A stretch of 56,000 nt of DNA from Proteiniclasticum sediminis. GTDB lineage: Bacteria > Bacillota > Clostridia > Clostridiales > Clostridiaceae. The stretch covers positions 1-56,000 of the forward strand of contig NZ_JAGSCS010000018.1 of NCBI RefSeq assembly GCF_018128025.1. The letters are read 5' to 3'. Shown here piece after piece: positions 16,823-25,149 of the stretch (within the stretch, counting starts at the first letter, position 1; every line of letters starts with the position of its first letter). Made by a program: the position numbers and the translations under genes. The notes beneath the pieces were generated by a model. It was not told the origin of the DNA. It saw nothing but the letters and a program-made list of their open reading frames with translations, and did no database searches.

Positions 16823-17902
16823 ATGAAAAAACTTCTAATCACCCTTATGGCTCTCATGATGCTTCCTTTGGCTGCCTGCGGCGCCAAAACCCCTGCTGGC
16901 CCGGAAACGCCGGCAGAAACCCCGGTGGAAACTTCCGCAGAACGCCCCAGCTATGTGCGGGGAGAAGATGAGGTCACGGGGAAGATTACCGTATACACCA
17001 CCATGGAAGAGACTCAGCAGGAAGCCCTGAAGACCATCTGGAACAAGTACTACCCCAACTCCCAGATCGAAATCCAGGCAGACTCTGTGGGAACCCTGGC
17101 TACCCGGATCCGCGGGGATGAGTCCAGCGATGCCGATGTGGTCATCGGAGGCCTCTTTGCCGCCGACGGCACCACCTACCATGACATTCTCCAGCCCTAC
17201 ACGGCGGTGAATGACAAAGAGCAGCTGTACCATGACAAGTCCGGCTACTACACCTACTATGATGTTCAGGTCATGAGCCTCGTGGTTAATCCGGAACTTC
17301 GCAAAGAACTGGGCATTGAGATCAACGGATACGAAGATCTACTTAATCCCAAGCTGGAAGGCAAGATCATTCTGGCCGCTCCCGATGCTTCTTCTTCAGG
17401 CTGGAGACAGCTCCAGACCATGCTGGCTGTCATGGGGGACAAGTTTGACGATGAAAAGGGCTGGTCCTATGTGGAGAAGCTCATGAAGAATGCCTTCAGC
17501 ACCACTTCCTCCAAGGATGTCTACAACCTCGTCATCAACGGCGAGTATGTGGTGGGTCTGTCCTATGAATCCACCGTGGCTGCCCTGATCAAGGATGGCG
17601 CACCTGTAGAGAACATCTACATTGAAGAAGGAAACACTGCCATGGCCGGTGGCGCAGCCATCGTAAAGAACGCCCCGAACCTCACCGCAGCCCAGGCCAT
17701 GATGGACCTTCTGGCCTCCACCGAGTTCCAGGATATGCGGGCAAAGGAATCCTCAGGACGCGGCTCCAACGGCAAGAGCATTCTTGTGGACCTGCCGAAG
17801 GAAGACACCCTGAACATGGTGGAGCTGGACTTCGACTATCTGGCCACCAATAAAGCCAGCATGATCGAAAAATGGAACACCCTGTGGGCAAAGACTCACT
17901 AA
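16823..17902 (+). CDS. ABC importer substrate-binding lipoprotein, FbpA-like
   Basis: 359 residues. Lipoprotein signal with LPLAAC (Cys near residue 19), then a Pro/Glu/Thr linker (PETPAETPVET) and a type II periplasmic-binding fold: ITVYTTMEE at the first strand, SDADVVIGGLF, GYYTYYDVQVMSLVVN, and GEYVVGLSYEST. The two adjacent tyrosines and aspartates resemble FbpA-like proteins but do not fix the ligand. ATG at 16823 follows AAGGAGCAACG. A small stem (16779-16791) and TATAAT-like bases sit just before it, which may raise expression of the receptor over the permease. Confidence 0.9.
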   Translation: MKKLLITLMALMMLPLAACGAKTPAGPETPAETPVETSAERPSYVRGEDEVTGKITVYTTMEETQQEALKTIWNKYYPNSQIEIQADSVGTLATRIRGDESSDADVVIGGLFAADGTTYHDILQPYTAVNDKEQLYHDKSGYYTYYDVQVMSLVVNPELRKELGIEINGYEDLLNPKLEGKIILAAPDASSSGWRQLQTMLAVMGDKFDDEKGWSYVEKLMKNAFSTTSSKDVYNLVINGEYVVGLSYESTVAALIKDGAPVENIYIEEGNTAMAGGAAIVKNAPNLTAAQAMMDLLASTEFQDMRAKESSGRGSNGKSILVDLPKEDTLNMVELDFDYLATNKASMIEKWNTLWAKTH

Positions 17903-17917
17903 ACTAAAGATCAGGCT

Positions 17918-17956
17918 AACTCCATGGATTTTCCCAAGAAATTCATGGAGTTTTCT
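17918..17956 (+). terminator. Terminator of the ABC importer operon
   Basis: Arms 17918-17926 and 17944-17952 pair, extended inward by a G-T pair and four A-T pairs, followed by TTTTCTCC. Confidence 0.7.
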
Positions 17957-18048
17957 CCTGAGTCCTCCCTGAAATGAAGAAGCTTACAAAACACCAGATG
18001 CAGGGTCTTTCAGCAGGGAGATTACCCAGAAAATTCCAGGGAAAATTC

Positions 18049-18077
18049 TTGACTTGCCTCAGAATTGATGATATTAT
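18049..18077 (+). promoter_or_regulatory. Promoter of tRNA-Glu
   Basis: TTGACT (18049-18054) and TATTAT (18072-18077) are 17 bases apart, 17 bases before the tRNA. Confidence 0.8.
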
Positions 18078-18094
18078 TTAAAAGTCATGAATGT

Positions 18095-18169
18095 GGCCCC
18101 TTGGTCAAGCGGTCAAGACGCTAGCCTCTCACGCTGGAATCAGGGGTTCGATTCCCCTAGGGGTCACCA
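18095..18169 (+). tRNA. tRNA-Glu (anticodon CTC)
   Basis: A 75-nt cloverleaf with acceptor GGCCCCT/AGGGGTC, discriminator A and an encoded CCA end. The anticodon stem CTAGC/GCTGG encloses CTCTCAC, giving anticodon CTC. TTCGATT forms the T loop. Own promoter and terminator. Confidence 0.95.
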
Positions 18170-18176
18170 GTAGACG

Positions 18177-18229
18177 AAACACCCATGAAGGAAACCGGAA
18201 ACGGATTTCTTCATGGGTGTTTCTTTTTG
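18177..18229 (+). terminator. Terminator after tRNA-Glu
   Basis: A 14-bp perfect stem (18177-18190 with 18209-18222), 18-nt loop, then CTTTTTG. Confidence 0.85.
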
Positions 18230-18281
18230 TTCAGCACTCTTTTCTGCGCAAACTCATGGGGGAGTCAGATACCCTAAACGG

Positions 18282-18311
18282 TTGAGGAATAGGTCTGAAA
18301 AAGCTTATAAT
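18282..18311 (+). promoter_or_regulatory. Promoter of the VOC-protein gene
   Basis: TTGAGG (18282-18287) and TATAAT (18306-18311) with an 18-base spacer. Confidence 0.65.
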
Positions 18312-18374
18312 GAAGAAAAGACCCAAGGAGGAAGAGTAAATTTTCCTTGGGCATCAAAGAAAGAAGGGAATACC

Positions 18375-18764
18375 ATGAAAATTGAACATGTGGCCATGTG
18401 GACAGAACTCCTGGAAGAGATGCGCGACTTTTATACCATGTTCTTTGAGGGGGAGGCCGGACCGAAATATGAGAATCCGGCTAAAGGCTTTGAGTCGTAT
18501 TTCCTGCGATTTTCCTCCGGGGCAAGGCTGGAGCTCATGCGCAGTCAGAACATGCGGGAAGGGGTCATGGATGAGCACTATGTGCAAATTGGGCTTGCCC
18601 ATCTGGCATTTTCCGTGGGCAGCGAAGAGAAGGTGCGGGAACTGACGGAGAAAATTCGCCAGGCGGGCCATGAAGTCGTCAGTGAACCCCGAACCACCGG
18701 GGACGGCTACTATGAAAGCTGCATTCTGGATCCCGAAGGGAATCGTATCGAGATTACGGTGTAG
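18375..18764 (+). CDS. VOC/glyoxalase-family protein
   Basis: 129 residues. Two beta-alpha-beta-beta-beta modules are visible: MKIEHVAMWTELLEEMRDFY at the start and GLAHLAFSVGSEEKVRELTEKI in the middle, ending DPEGNRIEIT. His5, Glu near 53, His near 77 and Glu near 127 are at the metal-ligand places of the glyoxalase I fold. Relatives include lactoylglutathione lyases, resistance dioxygenase-fold proteins and others, so substrate is not assigned. Start chosen at 18375 after AGAAGGGAA. Confidence 0.85.
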   Translation: MKIEHVAMWTELLEEMRDFYTMFFEGEAGPKYENPAKGFESYFLRFSSGARLELMRSQNMREGVMDEHYVQIGLAHLAFSVGSEEKVRELTEKIRQAGHEVVSEPRTTGDGYYESCILDPEGNRIEITV

Positions 18765-18951
18765 CAAAAGAAAGGCAAGGCGGCCATCGGAAATTGTGCG
18801 AAAGTTTAATGAAATACAGCTTGAATAATGAGGCTATATCCAGTATATTTAACTGTATTGGGATTCTGTTAAAGAAGAAACAAAGTCTGTGGATTTCTTC
18901 CGGAAGATCCCGCATCAACCTGAATGAAATCAGGCTATACAGGAGGATAAC

Positions 18952-19698
18952 ATGAAAAAGATCATCATCGGTATTGCCGCATTCTTCGTTTTCGCCATCG
19001 TCGCCTTAGGCTTTCGAACCATTAAGCCAGGTGAGGTGGGCGTCGTCGTTCGCTTCGGTAAAGTAGTCTCCGTGGAGAACTCCGGGGTTTCCTGGCAGCT
19101 ACCCTTGGTTACCCGCATTGTGCGTATTCCCGTAAATCAGCAGAAGATTGACGGAACCTACTCCACCTCCACCAAGGATATGCAGACCACCACCGAGTTT
19201 GTCACCACTCAGTATGTCGTAGATGTTTCCAAGGCCAAGGAGCTCTATACCTCCTTCCTGGGAAACCATGAAGCTAGCATCATCATGCCCATCATCGCCA
19301 GCGTGGTGCAGGACGGAGTCTCCGAACTCACCATTGAAGAGCTGGTCAGCCAGCGTGTTGAACTGGCCAACAAGATGACGGACAACGCTAAGGCGCTGTT
19401 GTCCCCCTATGGCATCACCATCGTCAGCATGCAGATCACCGACCACGACTTCAGCGACAGCTATGAGGCTGCTGTCGAGGCCAAGAAGGTCGCCGAGCAG
19501 AAGGTGCTCACCGCCATGCAGGAACAGGAAGCTGCCAAGATTCAGGCAGAAACCAACCGCATCATGAGCCAGTCCTATGACCAGAACGTGAAGTTCAAGC
19601 TCTTCCTGGAAAAATGGAACGGCGAACTACCCAAGTACATGAGCGGGGACAATGAAATGCTGAATTTCCTTCTTCCCACGGAAACCCCCGCAAACTAA
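18952..19698 (+). CDS. SPFH/prohibitin-family membrane protein
   Basis: 248 residues: one N-terminal membrane anchor (about 4-20), the SPFH domain beginning RTIKPGEVGVVVRFGKV (about 22-180), and a helical coiled-coil region rich in Ala, Glu and Lys (about 165-205). Prohibitin-like members assemble in membrane rings and influence proteases such as FtsH or membrane order. Unlike HflC/HflK it stands alone. Ribosome site AGGAGGATAAC; terminator immediately downstream. Confidence 0.88.
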   Translation: MKKIIIGIAAFFVFAIVALGFRTIKPGEVGVVVRFGKVVSVENSGVSWQLPLVTRIVRIPVNQQKIDGTYSTSTKDMQTTTEFVTTQYVVDVSKAKELYTSFLGNHEASIIMPIIASVVQDGVSELTIEELVSQRVELANKMTDNAKALLSPYGITIVSMQITDHDFSDSYEAAVEAKKVAEQKVLTAMQEQEAAKIQAETNRIMSQSYDQNVKFKLFLEKWNGELPKYMSGDNEMLNFLLPTETPAN

Positions 19699-19730
19699 TC
19701 CATCGTAGCTCCATAGGTTAGAACAAAGTG

Positions 19731-19757
19731 AGGACAGCGAAAGCTGTCCTTTTTTTG
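19731..19757 (+). terminator. Terminator of the SPFH gene
   Basis: AGGACAGC/GCTGTCCT stem with a GAAA tetraloop and an uninterrupted T run (19751-19756). Confidence 0.9.
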
Positions 19758-19860
19758 CACCAAATTCCGAGGAAAAGAGAAGACCCGGCATCCTCGGTCT
19801 TCCCCCATGAGCCAGGTCCTTGGCGTATTGATCCTCTCCACGATCTTTAGTTCTGCTTGA

Positions 19861-20793
19861 TTAAGGTATCCTTCGGTTCAGCCAGGAAAGAAGATCCCCA
19901 TAGACCTCTTCCCGATTCACCTCGTTCAGCATCTCATGGCGGCCTTCGGGATAAAGCTTCAGGGTGAGGTCCGGGCGCTGGGTTTTGGCCAGATGCTCAT
20001 AGGTTTCCCGCACACCCTTGCCAAAGGCTCCCACGGGGTCCTTTTCCCCGGAGAGGAGGAGAAGGGGAAGAGAAGTGGGCACCCCCTGAGCCCATTGGGG
20101 CTGGGTGACCTCATTCATGATCTGGAGGAGGTGCTGAAAACCGTTGAGGGTAAAAATAAAGTTGCAGAGGGGATCCTTGGCGTAAGCTTCGACCACGCCC
20201 TTATCCCGGGAGAGCCAGGCGAAGGGAGAACCTTCTGCTTTAAAGGGCTTCTGGAAACTGCCAAAGAAGATCTGGTTAAAAAGAGGACTGCGGTAATCTT
20301 CCCCTTTGAGCATCCCTAACCCCTGGCTGAGCCAAAGGCCCGGCAGGCTCAGCGGATTTTTCCCGCTGGTGCCGCTGATGACGGCTCCGGAGAGATCCTC
20401 ACCGTAGAGGGTGAGATACTTTCGGAGAATGAAGGAGCCCATGCTGTGCCCCAGAATGAAGTGGGGAAGCTCCGGATAGTCTTTGGCCATTTTCAGCCGC
20501 AGGGTCCGCAGATCCTCCACCAGGTGAAGGGGGGCGTCCTGGGCGGAAAAATAACCTAAGCCCCCTTCTTTTGGAAGGCTTTTTCCATGGCCCAGGTGAT
20601 CGTGGCCGCAGACGAGGATGCCCTCTTTTTCCATGGCAGCGATGAAGGGCTCATAACGCTCCACATACTCGCACATGCCGTGGGAAATCTGCAGGATGGC
20701 CCGGGGCGGGGTGAGCGGTTCATAGACATAACAGGCGATGGGGGTTTTTCCGTCGCTGCTGGGGTAGAAGGAGACGGTTTTCCGGTCATTCAT
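19861..20793 (-). CDS. Alpha/beta hydrolase, lysophospholipase / monoacylglycerol lipase type
   Basis: 310 residues. The nucleophile elbow is GHSMGS (about residue 117), preceded by oxyanion-hole region ISHGMCEY and HDHLGHGKS; the acid lies in LSGEKDPVG and the catalytic His in EGRHEMLNE near the end. This order is that of the monoacylglycerol lipase family (PldB-like). It probably hydrolyses lysophospholipids or monoglycerides. The ATG at 20793 follows TTGGAGGAA; a TTG at 20808 is inside that site. TATAAT on the minus strand at 20828-20823 is a likely -10. Confidence 0.88.
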   Translation of the reverse strand: MNDRKTVSFYPSSDGKTPIACYVYEPLTPPRAILQISHGMCEYVERYEPFIAAMEKEGILVCGHDHLGHGKSLPKEGGLGYFSAQDAPLHLVEDLRTLRLKMAKDYPELPHFILGHSMGSFILRKYLTLYGEDLSGAVISGTSGKNPLSLPGLWLSQGLGMLKGEDYRSPLFNQIFFGSFQKPFKAEGSPFAWLSRDKGVVEAYAKDPLCNFIFTLNGFQHLLQIMNEVTQPQWAQGVPTSLPLLLLSGEKDPVGAFGKGVRETYEHLAKTQRPDLTLKLYPEGRHEMLNEVNREEVYGDLLSWLNRRIP

Positions 20794-20967
20794 GGACAGT
20801 TCCTCCAAACATTGATGCCTTCATTATAAAGGGAGGAGAGACTGGAAGAAAGGGTGAAAATCTGATTTTTCAGCCAAAATTTCCCAGCAGATGTGGTAAG
20901 ATAAGGGAAGGAATAATCAGAATTATTGAGGTGGACCCCAGGTCCATCGCCAATCGGGAGGCAAAAC

Positions 20968-22059
20968 ATGAGAAAATGGATGATCCTGGCCGTTTTAAGC
21001 TGTACGATCCTGGCTGCAGGCTGCAGCAAACCCTCCGTCTCGCCGGGGGAAACCCCCGCTGAGACCCCCGCGGAAACCCCCATTGAAACTCCAGCCGAGA
21101 CTCCGGGGGAAACCCCCGCAGAGACTCCCGTAGAGACCCCTGCTGAGGTACCCGTGGCCCGGTACGGTCAGGTTCCCGACGGCATCTCCCCTCTGACAGG
21201 TCTTCCCTATACGGGAGACGGCAAAGTGATCATGGTCCAGATGGAGAACACCGCAGCGGCAAGACCCCACAGCGGCTTATCCCAGGCAGACCTCATCTAT
21301 GAGATGGAAGTGGAAAGCACCATCACCCGGCTCACCACCTTCTTCCTCAGCAGCTATCCGCAGAAAGCCGGTCCCGTGCGCAGCGCCCGGAAACAGCATA
21401 TTTTCCTCTGGAGCGAGTGGCGTTACCTCTATGCTTTCTACGGCGGATCCCAGCCGGAAGGTCAGAATATCTACGACTGGATCAGGGAGCTGGGGATCAC
21501 CAGCCGCTATCTGGACGGCACCAAGGGAGCCAAGTCCTTCTCCCGGTCCACGGACCGCGTAGCGCCCCATAACGCCTACACCAATCTCACCTACATCATG
21601 GACAATCTCTACGACTTCACCCCGGTGGACCGCTCCCTCTACTATGACGGTGCCGCCGACATGACGGGAACCCCAGCTACCAAGGTGTCCCTGTCCTACC
21701 GATCGGACAACAACATCACCTATACCTATGATGCCGCCACCAAAACCTACCTCCGGGCCATCAACGGGAAGCCCATGATGGACAAGGAGAATGATCAGCA
21801 GATTGCTGTGACGAACATCATCATTCAGCATGCGGGCCACCACAAGGTCCCCAATCTGCCCTATACGAACATCGACCTCATCGGCAGCGGTACGGCGGAG
21901 TATTTTTCCCAGGGGATGATGCGCAAAGGCACCTGGGAAAGAAAAGATGCAAAATCCTTCACCATCTACTATGATGAGAATGGACAGGAGCTTCCCCTGA
22001 CACCGGGAAAAACCTTCATCCAGATTGTCCGTCCCGAGACGGCGGTGACGGCGGAGTAA
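20968..22059 (+). CDS. YerB-like lipoprotein (DUF3048) with ETP-repeat linker
   Basis: 363 residues. Signal peptide with lipobox LAAGC (Cys19), then a linker of eight tandem four-residue repeats (GETP, AETP, IETP, VETP; residues 27-58), then the DUF3048 domain: ISPLTGLPY, MVQMENTAAARPHSGLSQADLIYE, RSARKQH, and the C-terminal part with QHAGHHKVPNLPY and KGTWERKDAKSF. YerB-like proteins are exported lipoproteins of unknown activity. ATG at 20968 follows GGGAGGC. The small gene 28 bases downstream is likely cotranscribed. Confidence 0.9.
   Translation: MRKWMILAVLSCTILAAGCSKPSVSPGETPAETPAETPIETPAETPGETPAETPVETPAEVPVARYGQVPDGISPLTGLPYTGDGKVIMVQMENTAAARPHSGLSQADLIYEMEVESTITRLTTFFLSSYPQKAGPVRSARKQHIFLWSEWRYLYAFYGGSQPEGQNIYDWIRELGITSRYLDGTKGAKSFSRSTDRVAPHNAYTNLTYIMDNLYDFTPVDRSLYYDGAADMTGTPATKVSLSYRSDNNITYTYDAATKTYLRAINGKPMMDKENDQQIAVTNIIIQHAGHHKVPNLPYTNIDLIGSGTAEYFSQGMMRKGTWERKDAKSFTIYYDENGQELPLTPGKTFIQIVRPETAVTAE
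21046..21141 (+). repeat. 12-bp coding minisatellite (8 units) in the YerB-like gene
   Basis: Eight 12-bp units encode x-Glu-Thr-Pro. Codons vary between units (GAA/GAG, ACC/ACT, CCC/CCG/CCA), so the array is not a very recent expansion. A short version of the same linker is in the ABC receptor at 16.9 kb. Confidence 0.85.
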
Positions 22060-22087
22060 GACGTCTAGAGAAAAAGGAGCACAGATC

Positions 22088-22276
22088 ATGGAGTTTATTA
22101 AAGACAATTGGTTCGGGGGACTGGTTCTCCTGGCCCTCGTCTACTATTTACTAAAAGGCCGAGGAAAAGGGATCTTCACCACGAAGGATTCCCAAGGGAA
22201 CAATCTCTACCACGGCGGATGCTGCAGCGGCAATCCCTTCGATGACGGCCTGAAAAAACCGGAAGACAAGGAATAG
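22088..22276 (+). CDS. Small membrane-anchored protein, unknown function
   Basis: 62 residues: one membrane segment (about 8-24), then a basic hinge GRGKG and a hydrophilic tail containing YHGGCCSGNP. Strong ribosome site AAAAGGAGC. Lies 28 bases after the YerB-like gene and before a strong terminator. The tail Cys pair could bind a metal or take a lipid, but nothing proves this. Confidence 0.65.
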   Translation: MEFIKDNWFGGLVLLALVYYLLKGRGKGIFTTKDSQGNNLYHGGCCSGNPFDDGLKKPEDKE

Positions 22277-22279
22277 GAA

Positions 22280-22320
22280 AGAGCCCCGGAACCCTTCCTG
22301 ACGAAAGGTTCCGGGGCTCT
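22280..22320. terminator. Convergent terminator, small membrane protein / metallopeptidase gene
   Basis: A perfect 14-bp GC-rich stem (22280-22293 with 22307-22320). Confidence 0.8.
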
Positions 22321-22332
22321 GCATTTTCAGGG

Positions 22333-23193
22333 TTAGAGATCATTGGTGTTGAAGGTGTCGCCGTGCTCAAAATCGCCGTACTGGAAGCCCAGCTTGAACC
22401 ACTTCATCCGCTGGGCCGAAGTGCCATGGGTGAAGGAATCGGGGACGGCATAGCCCTGGGCATTCTTCTGGAGACGATCGTCGCCGATGGCGTTGGCGGC
22501 ATTGAGGGCCTCCTCCACATCGCCAGCCTCCAGGTAGCCCTGGCTGGCGGCATACTTGGCCCAGACCCCGGCGTAGTAGTCGGCTTGGAGCTCTAACATC
22601 ACCAAATACTTATTGAACTCGGTCGGACTCAGCTGTCCGCGCAGATCCTGAACCTGCTGGGAGGTGCCCAGAAGCGTCTGCACATGGTGTCCCACTTCAT
22701 GGGCTACCACATAGGCCATGGCGAAATCTCCCGGGGCGCCGAAGCGCTGGCTCAGCTCCTGAAAAAAGCTCAGGTCGATGTAGACCTTCCGGTCTCCCGG
22801 ACAGTAGAAGGGACCTGTGGAGCTGCCGGCAGTGCCGCAGGCCGACTGGACGCTGCCGCTGAAGAGCACTAAAGTAGGTTTTTCATAGGGCTTGAGGTTA
22901 TACTCCCGGAATATTTGCGTCCAGGCATCCTCCGTATCGGCCAGGACCACGGAGACAAAGTCCGCCAATTCCTGCTCTTCTGGAGTTCCCTGGTAGACCC
23001 CACCTGGATCCTGGGGGGTAATGCCTGGGCTGAGAATGGAGCCCAGATCGCCGCCCATGAGGGCAAAAATGAGGATGAGGATTATCCCCAGTCCTCCGCC
23101 GAACATGCCTTTTGTGCCGATGCCACCCATGCCGGATCCTGATCCGCGTCGATCCTCCACATTGGAGCTGGCTCTTCGGTTTTTCCATTTCAT
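22333..23193 (-). CDS. YpfJ-type neutral zinc metallopeptidase
   Basis: 286 residues. A basic, glycine-rich N-terminus precedes one membrane segment (about 33-50); the peptidase domain follows, with CGTAGSSTGPFYCPGDRKVYIDLSFF split over two conserved regions and the zinc motif HEVGHHVQ (about residue 165). LELQADYYAGVW supplies the third ligand region. It is likely anchored with the catalytic part outside. The ATG at 23193 follows AGAGGAGTGA. An extended -10 (TGCTATAAT) lies on the minus strand at 23264-23256. Confidence 0.9.
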   Translation of the reverse strand: MKWKNRRASSNVEDRRGSGSGMGGIGTKGMFGGGLGIILILIFALMGGDLGSILSPGITPQDPGGVYQGTPEEQELADFVSVVLADTEDAWTQIFREYNLKPYEKPTLVLFSGSVQSACGTAGSSTGPFYCPGDRKVYIDLSFFQELSQRFGAPGDFAMAYVVAHEVGHHVQTLLGTSQQVQDLRGQLSPTEFNKYLVMLELQADYYAGVWAKYAASQGYLEAGDVEEALNAANAIGDDRLQKNAQGYAVPDSFTHGTSAQRMKWFKLGFQYGDFEHGDTFNTNDL

Positions 23194-23681
23194 CACAATC
23201 ACTCCTCTTCATCGGACCTTGCCGGTCCCGGTGGTGATAAGGGGGTTCTAACCCAATTATAGCATTTTTTTCGGGGAAACCTTCTCAGCCGCAAGAGAAG
23301 ACACAAAAGGGCTGTGAATATTGCATGAACAATCCCCAGGAGGGATCTTCATTAAAGGTTAAGGTAAGGTTCATCGGGTACGTTGAAGGAAGAATCCCAT
23401 GGTGCGGTGGAATTGATTCATAATTCAGAAATACGAAACAAGTTATAAATATGTTAATCCCATGTTAAGAAATAACAAACGAATTTTGAGCAGAAAAAAC
23501 TTATCCACAGCGAATGGGGATAAGTCGGGGATTTTGTGGATAATTCTCCCATTGATTCTGTTATGTTTTCGGGGGGGCTGAACATTATCCACAGAAGCGG
23601 GGATAAGTCATACACAGATTGGGGATAACTTTTCCCGGTGGATTCTGCACAAAACTATGAGGAAAGCAAGGAGAAATAATT
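23194..23681. other. Intergenic region holding a DnaA-box cluster
   Basis: No gene seen. The left end holds the metallopeptidase promoter. 23410-23500 is AT-rich. 23501-23628 is a DnaA-box cluster, annotated separately. The sfsA ribosome site (AAGGAGAAAT) closes the region. Confidence 0.6.
23501..23628. promoter_or_regulatory. DnaA-box cluster
   Basis: Three perfect boxes TTATCCACA: 23501-23509 (+), 23535-23543 (-), 23585-23593 (+). Four one- or two-mismatch boxes: 23515-23523, 23598-23606 and 23620-23628 (TTATCCCCA/G on the minus strand) and 23608-23616 (TCATACACA). An AT-rich stretch lies directly on the left. No dnaA or dnaN gene is near, so a DnaA-binding regulatory or titration site is more likely than the main origin, which cannot be excluded. 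Confidence 0.7.
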
Positions 23682-24380
23682 ATGAAATTCACAAAAAATA
23701 CACGGCGAGCCACCTTCCTGTCCCGGCCCAACCGGTTCAAAGCCCTGGTGGAACTGGAGGGGGAAACCCTGGAAGTCCATGTGCCCAATACTGGGAGAAT
23801 CCGGGAAATTCTTCTCCCGGGCTCCACGGTGATCCTTCGGGAGGAAGCCAATCCCCTGCGAAAAACCCCCTACAGCCTCATCGCAGCCTACAAAGGGGAA
23901 GCGCTCATCAACATCGACTCCCAGATTCCCAATAAAGTGGTGGAGGAGGCCCTCCTGGAGGGAAGGGTGGAAGCACTGAAAGGCTATCGCCGCGTCCATC
24001 GGGAAAAGTTCTATGGGAACAGCCGCTTCGATTTTCTCCTGGAGAACGATGAGGGAAAGAAATACTATCTGGAAGTGAAGGGCGTGACCCTGGAGCACGA
24101 AGGCTTAGCCAGCTTCCCCGATGCGAAAACCGAGCGAGGCGCCAAGCACGTGGGGGAGCTCATGGAGGCCAAGGCCGAAGGCCATGGGGCCGGCATTCTC
24201 TTTGTGCTCCAGATGGAGAACATGAAGGGGTTCACCCCGGCCTATGCCCTGGATCCCTACTTTTCGGAAACCCTGGAAAAGGCCCATGCCCAGGGGGTGG
24301 AGATTTTCGCCTACGGCTGCAGGGTGACGGAAAGTTCCCTGGATCTTCAGGAGGAAGTGCCGGTGCATTTCCGGGGCTAG
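23682..24380 (+). CDS. sfsA: SfsA family nuclease-like protein
   Basis: 232 residues, the usual SfsA length. The N-terminal OB-like domain contains VHVPNTGRIREIL. The C-terminal PD-(D/E)XK-like part has NIDSQIPNKVVEEAL, NSRFDFLLE (Asp) and YLEVKGVTL (Glu-x-Lys), then FPDAKTERGAKHVGEL. First described in E. coli as a sugar fermentation stimulation protein; the fold points to nucleic-acid cleavage. Its promoter region is the DnaA-box cluster, so DnaA may affect its expression. Confidence 0.93.
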   Translation: MKFTKNTRRATFLSRPNRFKALVELEGETLEVHVPNTGRIREILLPGSTVILREEANPLRKTPYSLIAAYKGEALINIDSQIPNKVVEEALLEGRVEALKGYRRVHREKFYGNSRFDFLLENDEGKKYYLEVKGVTLEHEGLASFPDAKTERGAKHVGELMEAKAEGHGAGILFVLQMENMKGFTPAYALDPYFSETLEKAHAQGVEIFAYGCRVTESSLDLQEEVPVHFRG

Positions 24381-24387
24381 GCGCCTG

Positions 24388-24396
24388 TGGTATAAT
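24388..24396 (+). promoter_or_regulatory. Extended -10 promoter of the TIM-barrel gene
   Basis: TGG followed by TATAAT (24391-24396), 75 bases before the start codon; no good -35. Confidence 0.55.
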
Positions 24397-24471
24397 GAAA
24401 GCAATGCGGCCGGAAGAACGCTCCGGCCCGATTTGAAGCCTGTTACTCCCCGCCTTGAAAGGAGCATCACC

Positions 24472-25149
24472 ATGAATACTGAAAAACGTCATGTACCGGT
24501 GATCACCACGAACCTTCGGGGACATATGATCGAAGTTCCGGAGGTCATCCGGAAGGCCACAGGAATCGTCATCCTGGGCAAGCGCATCAAATCCCTCCTG
24601 TTCTCCACGGATGTGGCGGTCATTAAGAATACCAATGCCGACGCCGTCATGAGCGTCTATCCCTTTACCCCCCAGCCCATCATCACCCAGAGCCTCATTG
24701 CAGCCTCCGATGTCCCCGTGTTTTGCGGGGTAGGGGGCGGCACCACCAACGGCAAGCGTGTGGTGAACCTGGCGCTGGATGCGGAGTTTAAAGGCGCCAT
24801 CGGCGTGGTGCTGAATAGTCCCATCAAGAATGACCTGCTGTGCCGGGTGCGGGATATGATCGACATTCCCATCGTCATCACGGTGATCTCGGAGCATGAG
24901 GATCTGGAAGCCCGCATTGAAGCGGGAGCCACGATTTTCAACGTCTCCGGAGCCAAGGACACCGCCAAAATCGTCCGGAAAATCCGGGAAGCCTATCCGG
25001 AGTTTCCCATTATCGCCACGGGAGGGCCCACAGAAGAGAGCATTCTGGAAACCATCGAAGCCGGGGCCAACGCCATCACCTGGACGCCGCCCTCCAACAC
25101 ATTGATCATGAAGGCGCTCATGGACAAATATCGGGGGCAGATGCCATGA
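24472..25149 (+). CDS. TIM-barrel protein of unknown function
   Basis: 225 residues. The pattern of strands and glycine turns is that of a phosphate-binding beta/alpha barrel: DVPVFCGVGGGTTNG, IGVVLNSPI, IPIVITVIS, AGATIFNVSGAK, and the C-terminal phosphate-binding FPIIATGGPTEESI followed by GANAITWTPPS. Clostridial homologues are often called 'hydrolase', without biochemical basis that I know. The stop overlaps the next start (ATGA), tying it to the Cys-rich protein. ATG follows GAAAGGAG. Confidence 0.8.
   Translation: MNTEKRHVPVITTNLRGHMIEVPEVIRKATGIVILGKRIKSLLFSTDVAVIKNTNADAVMSVYPFTPQPIITQSLIAASDVPVFCGVGGGTTNGKRVVNLALDAEFKGAIGVVLNSPIKNDLLCRVRDMIDIPIVITVISEHEDLEARIEAGATIFNVSGAKDTAKIVRKIREAYPEFPIIATGGPTEESILETIEAGANAITWTPPSNTLIMKALMDKYRGQMP

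Noticed and set aside
23501-23628. Calling the DnaA-box cluster the chromosomal origin
   Set aside because: dnaA, dnaN and other usual origin neighbours are absent; evidence allows only a DnaA-binding cluster.
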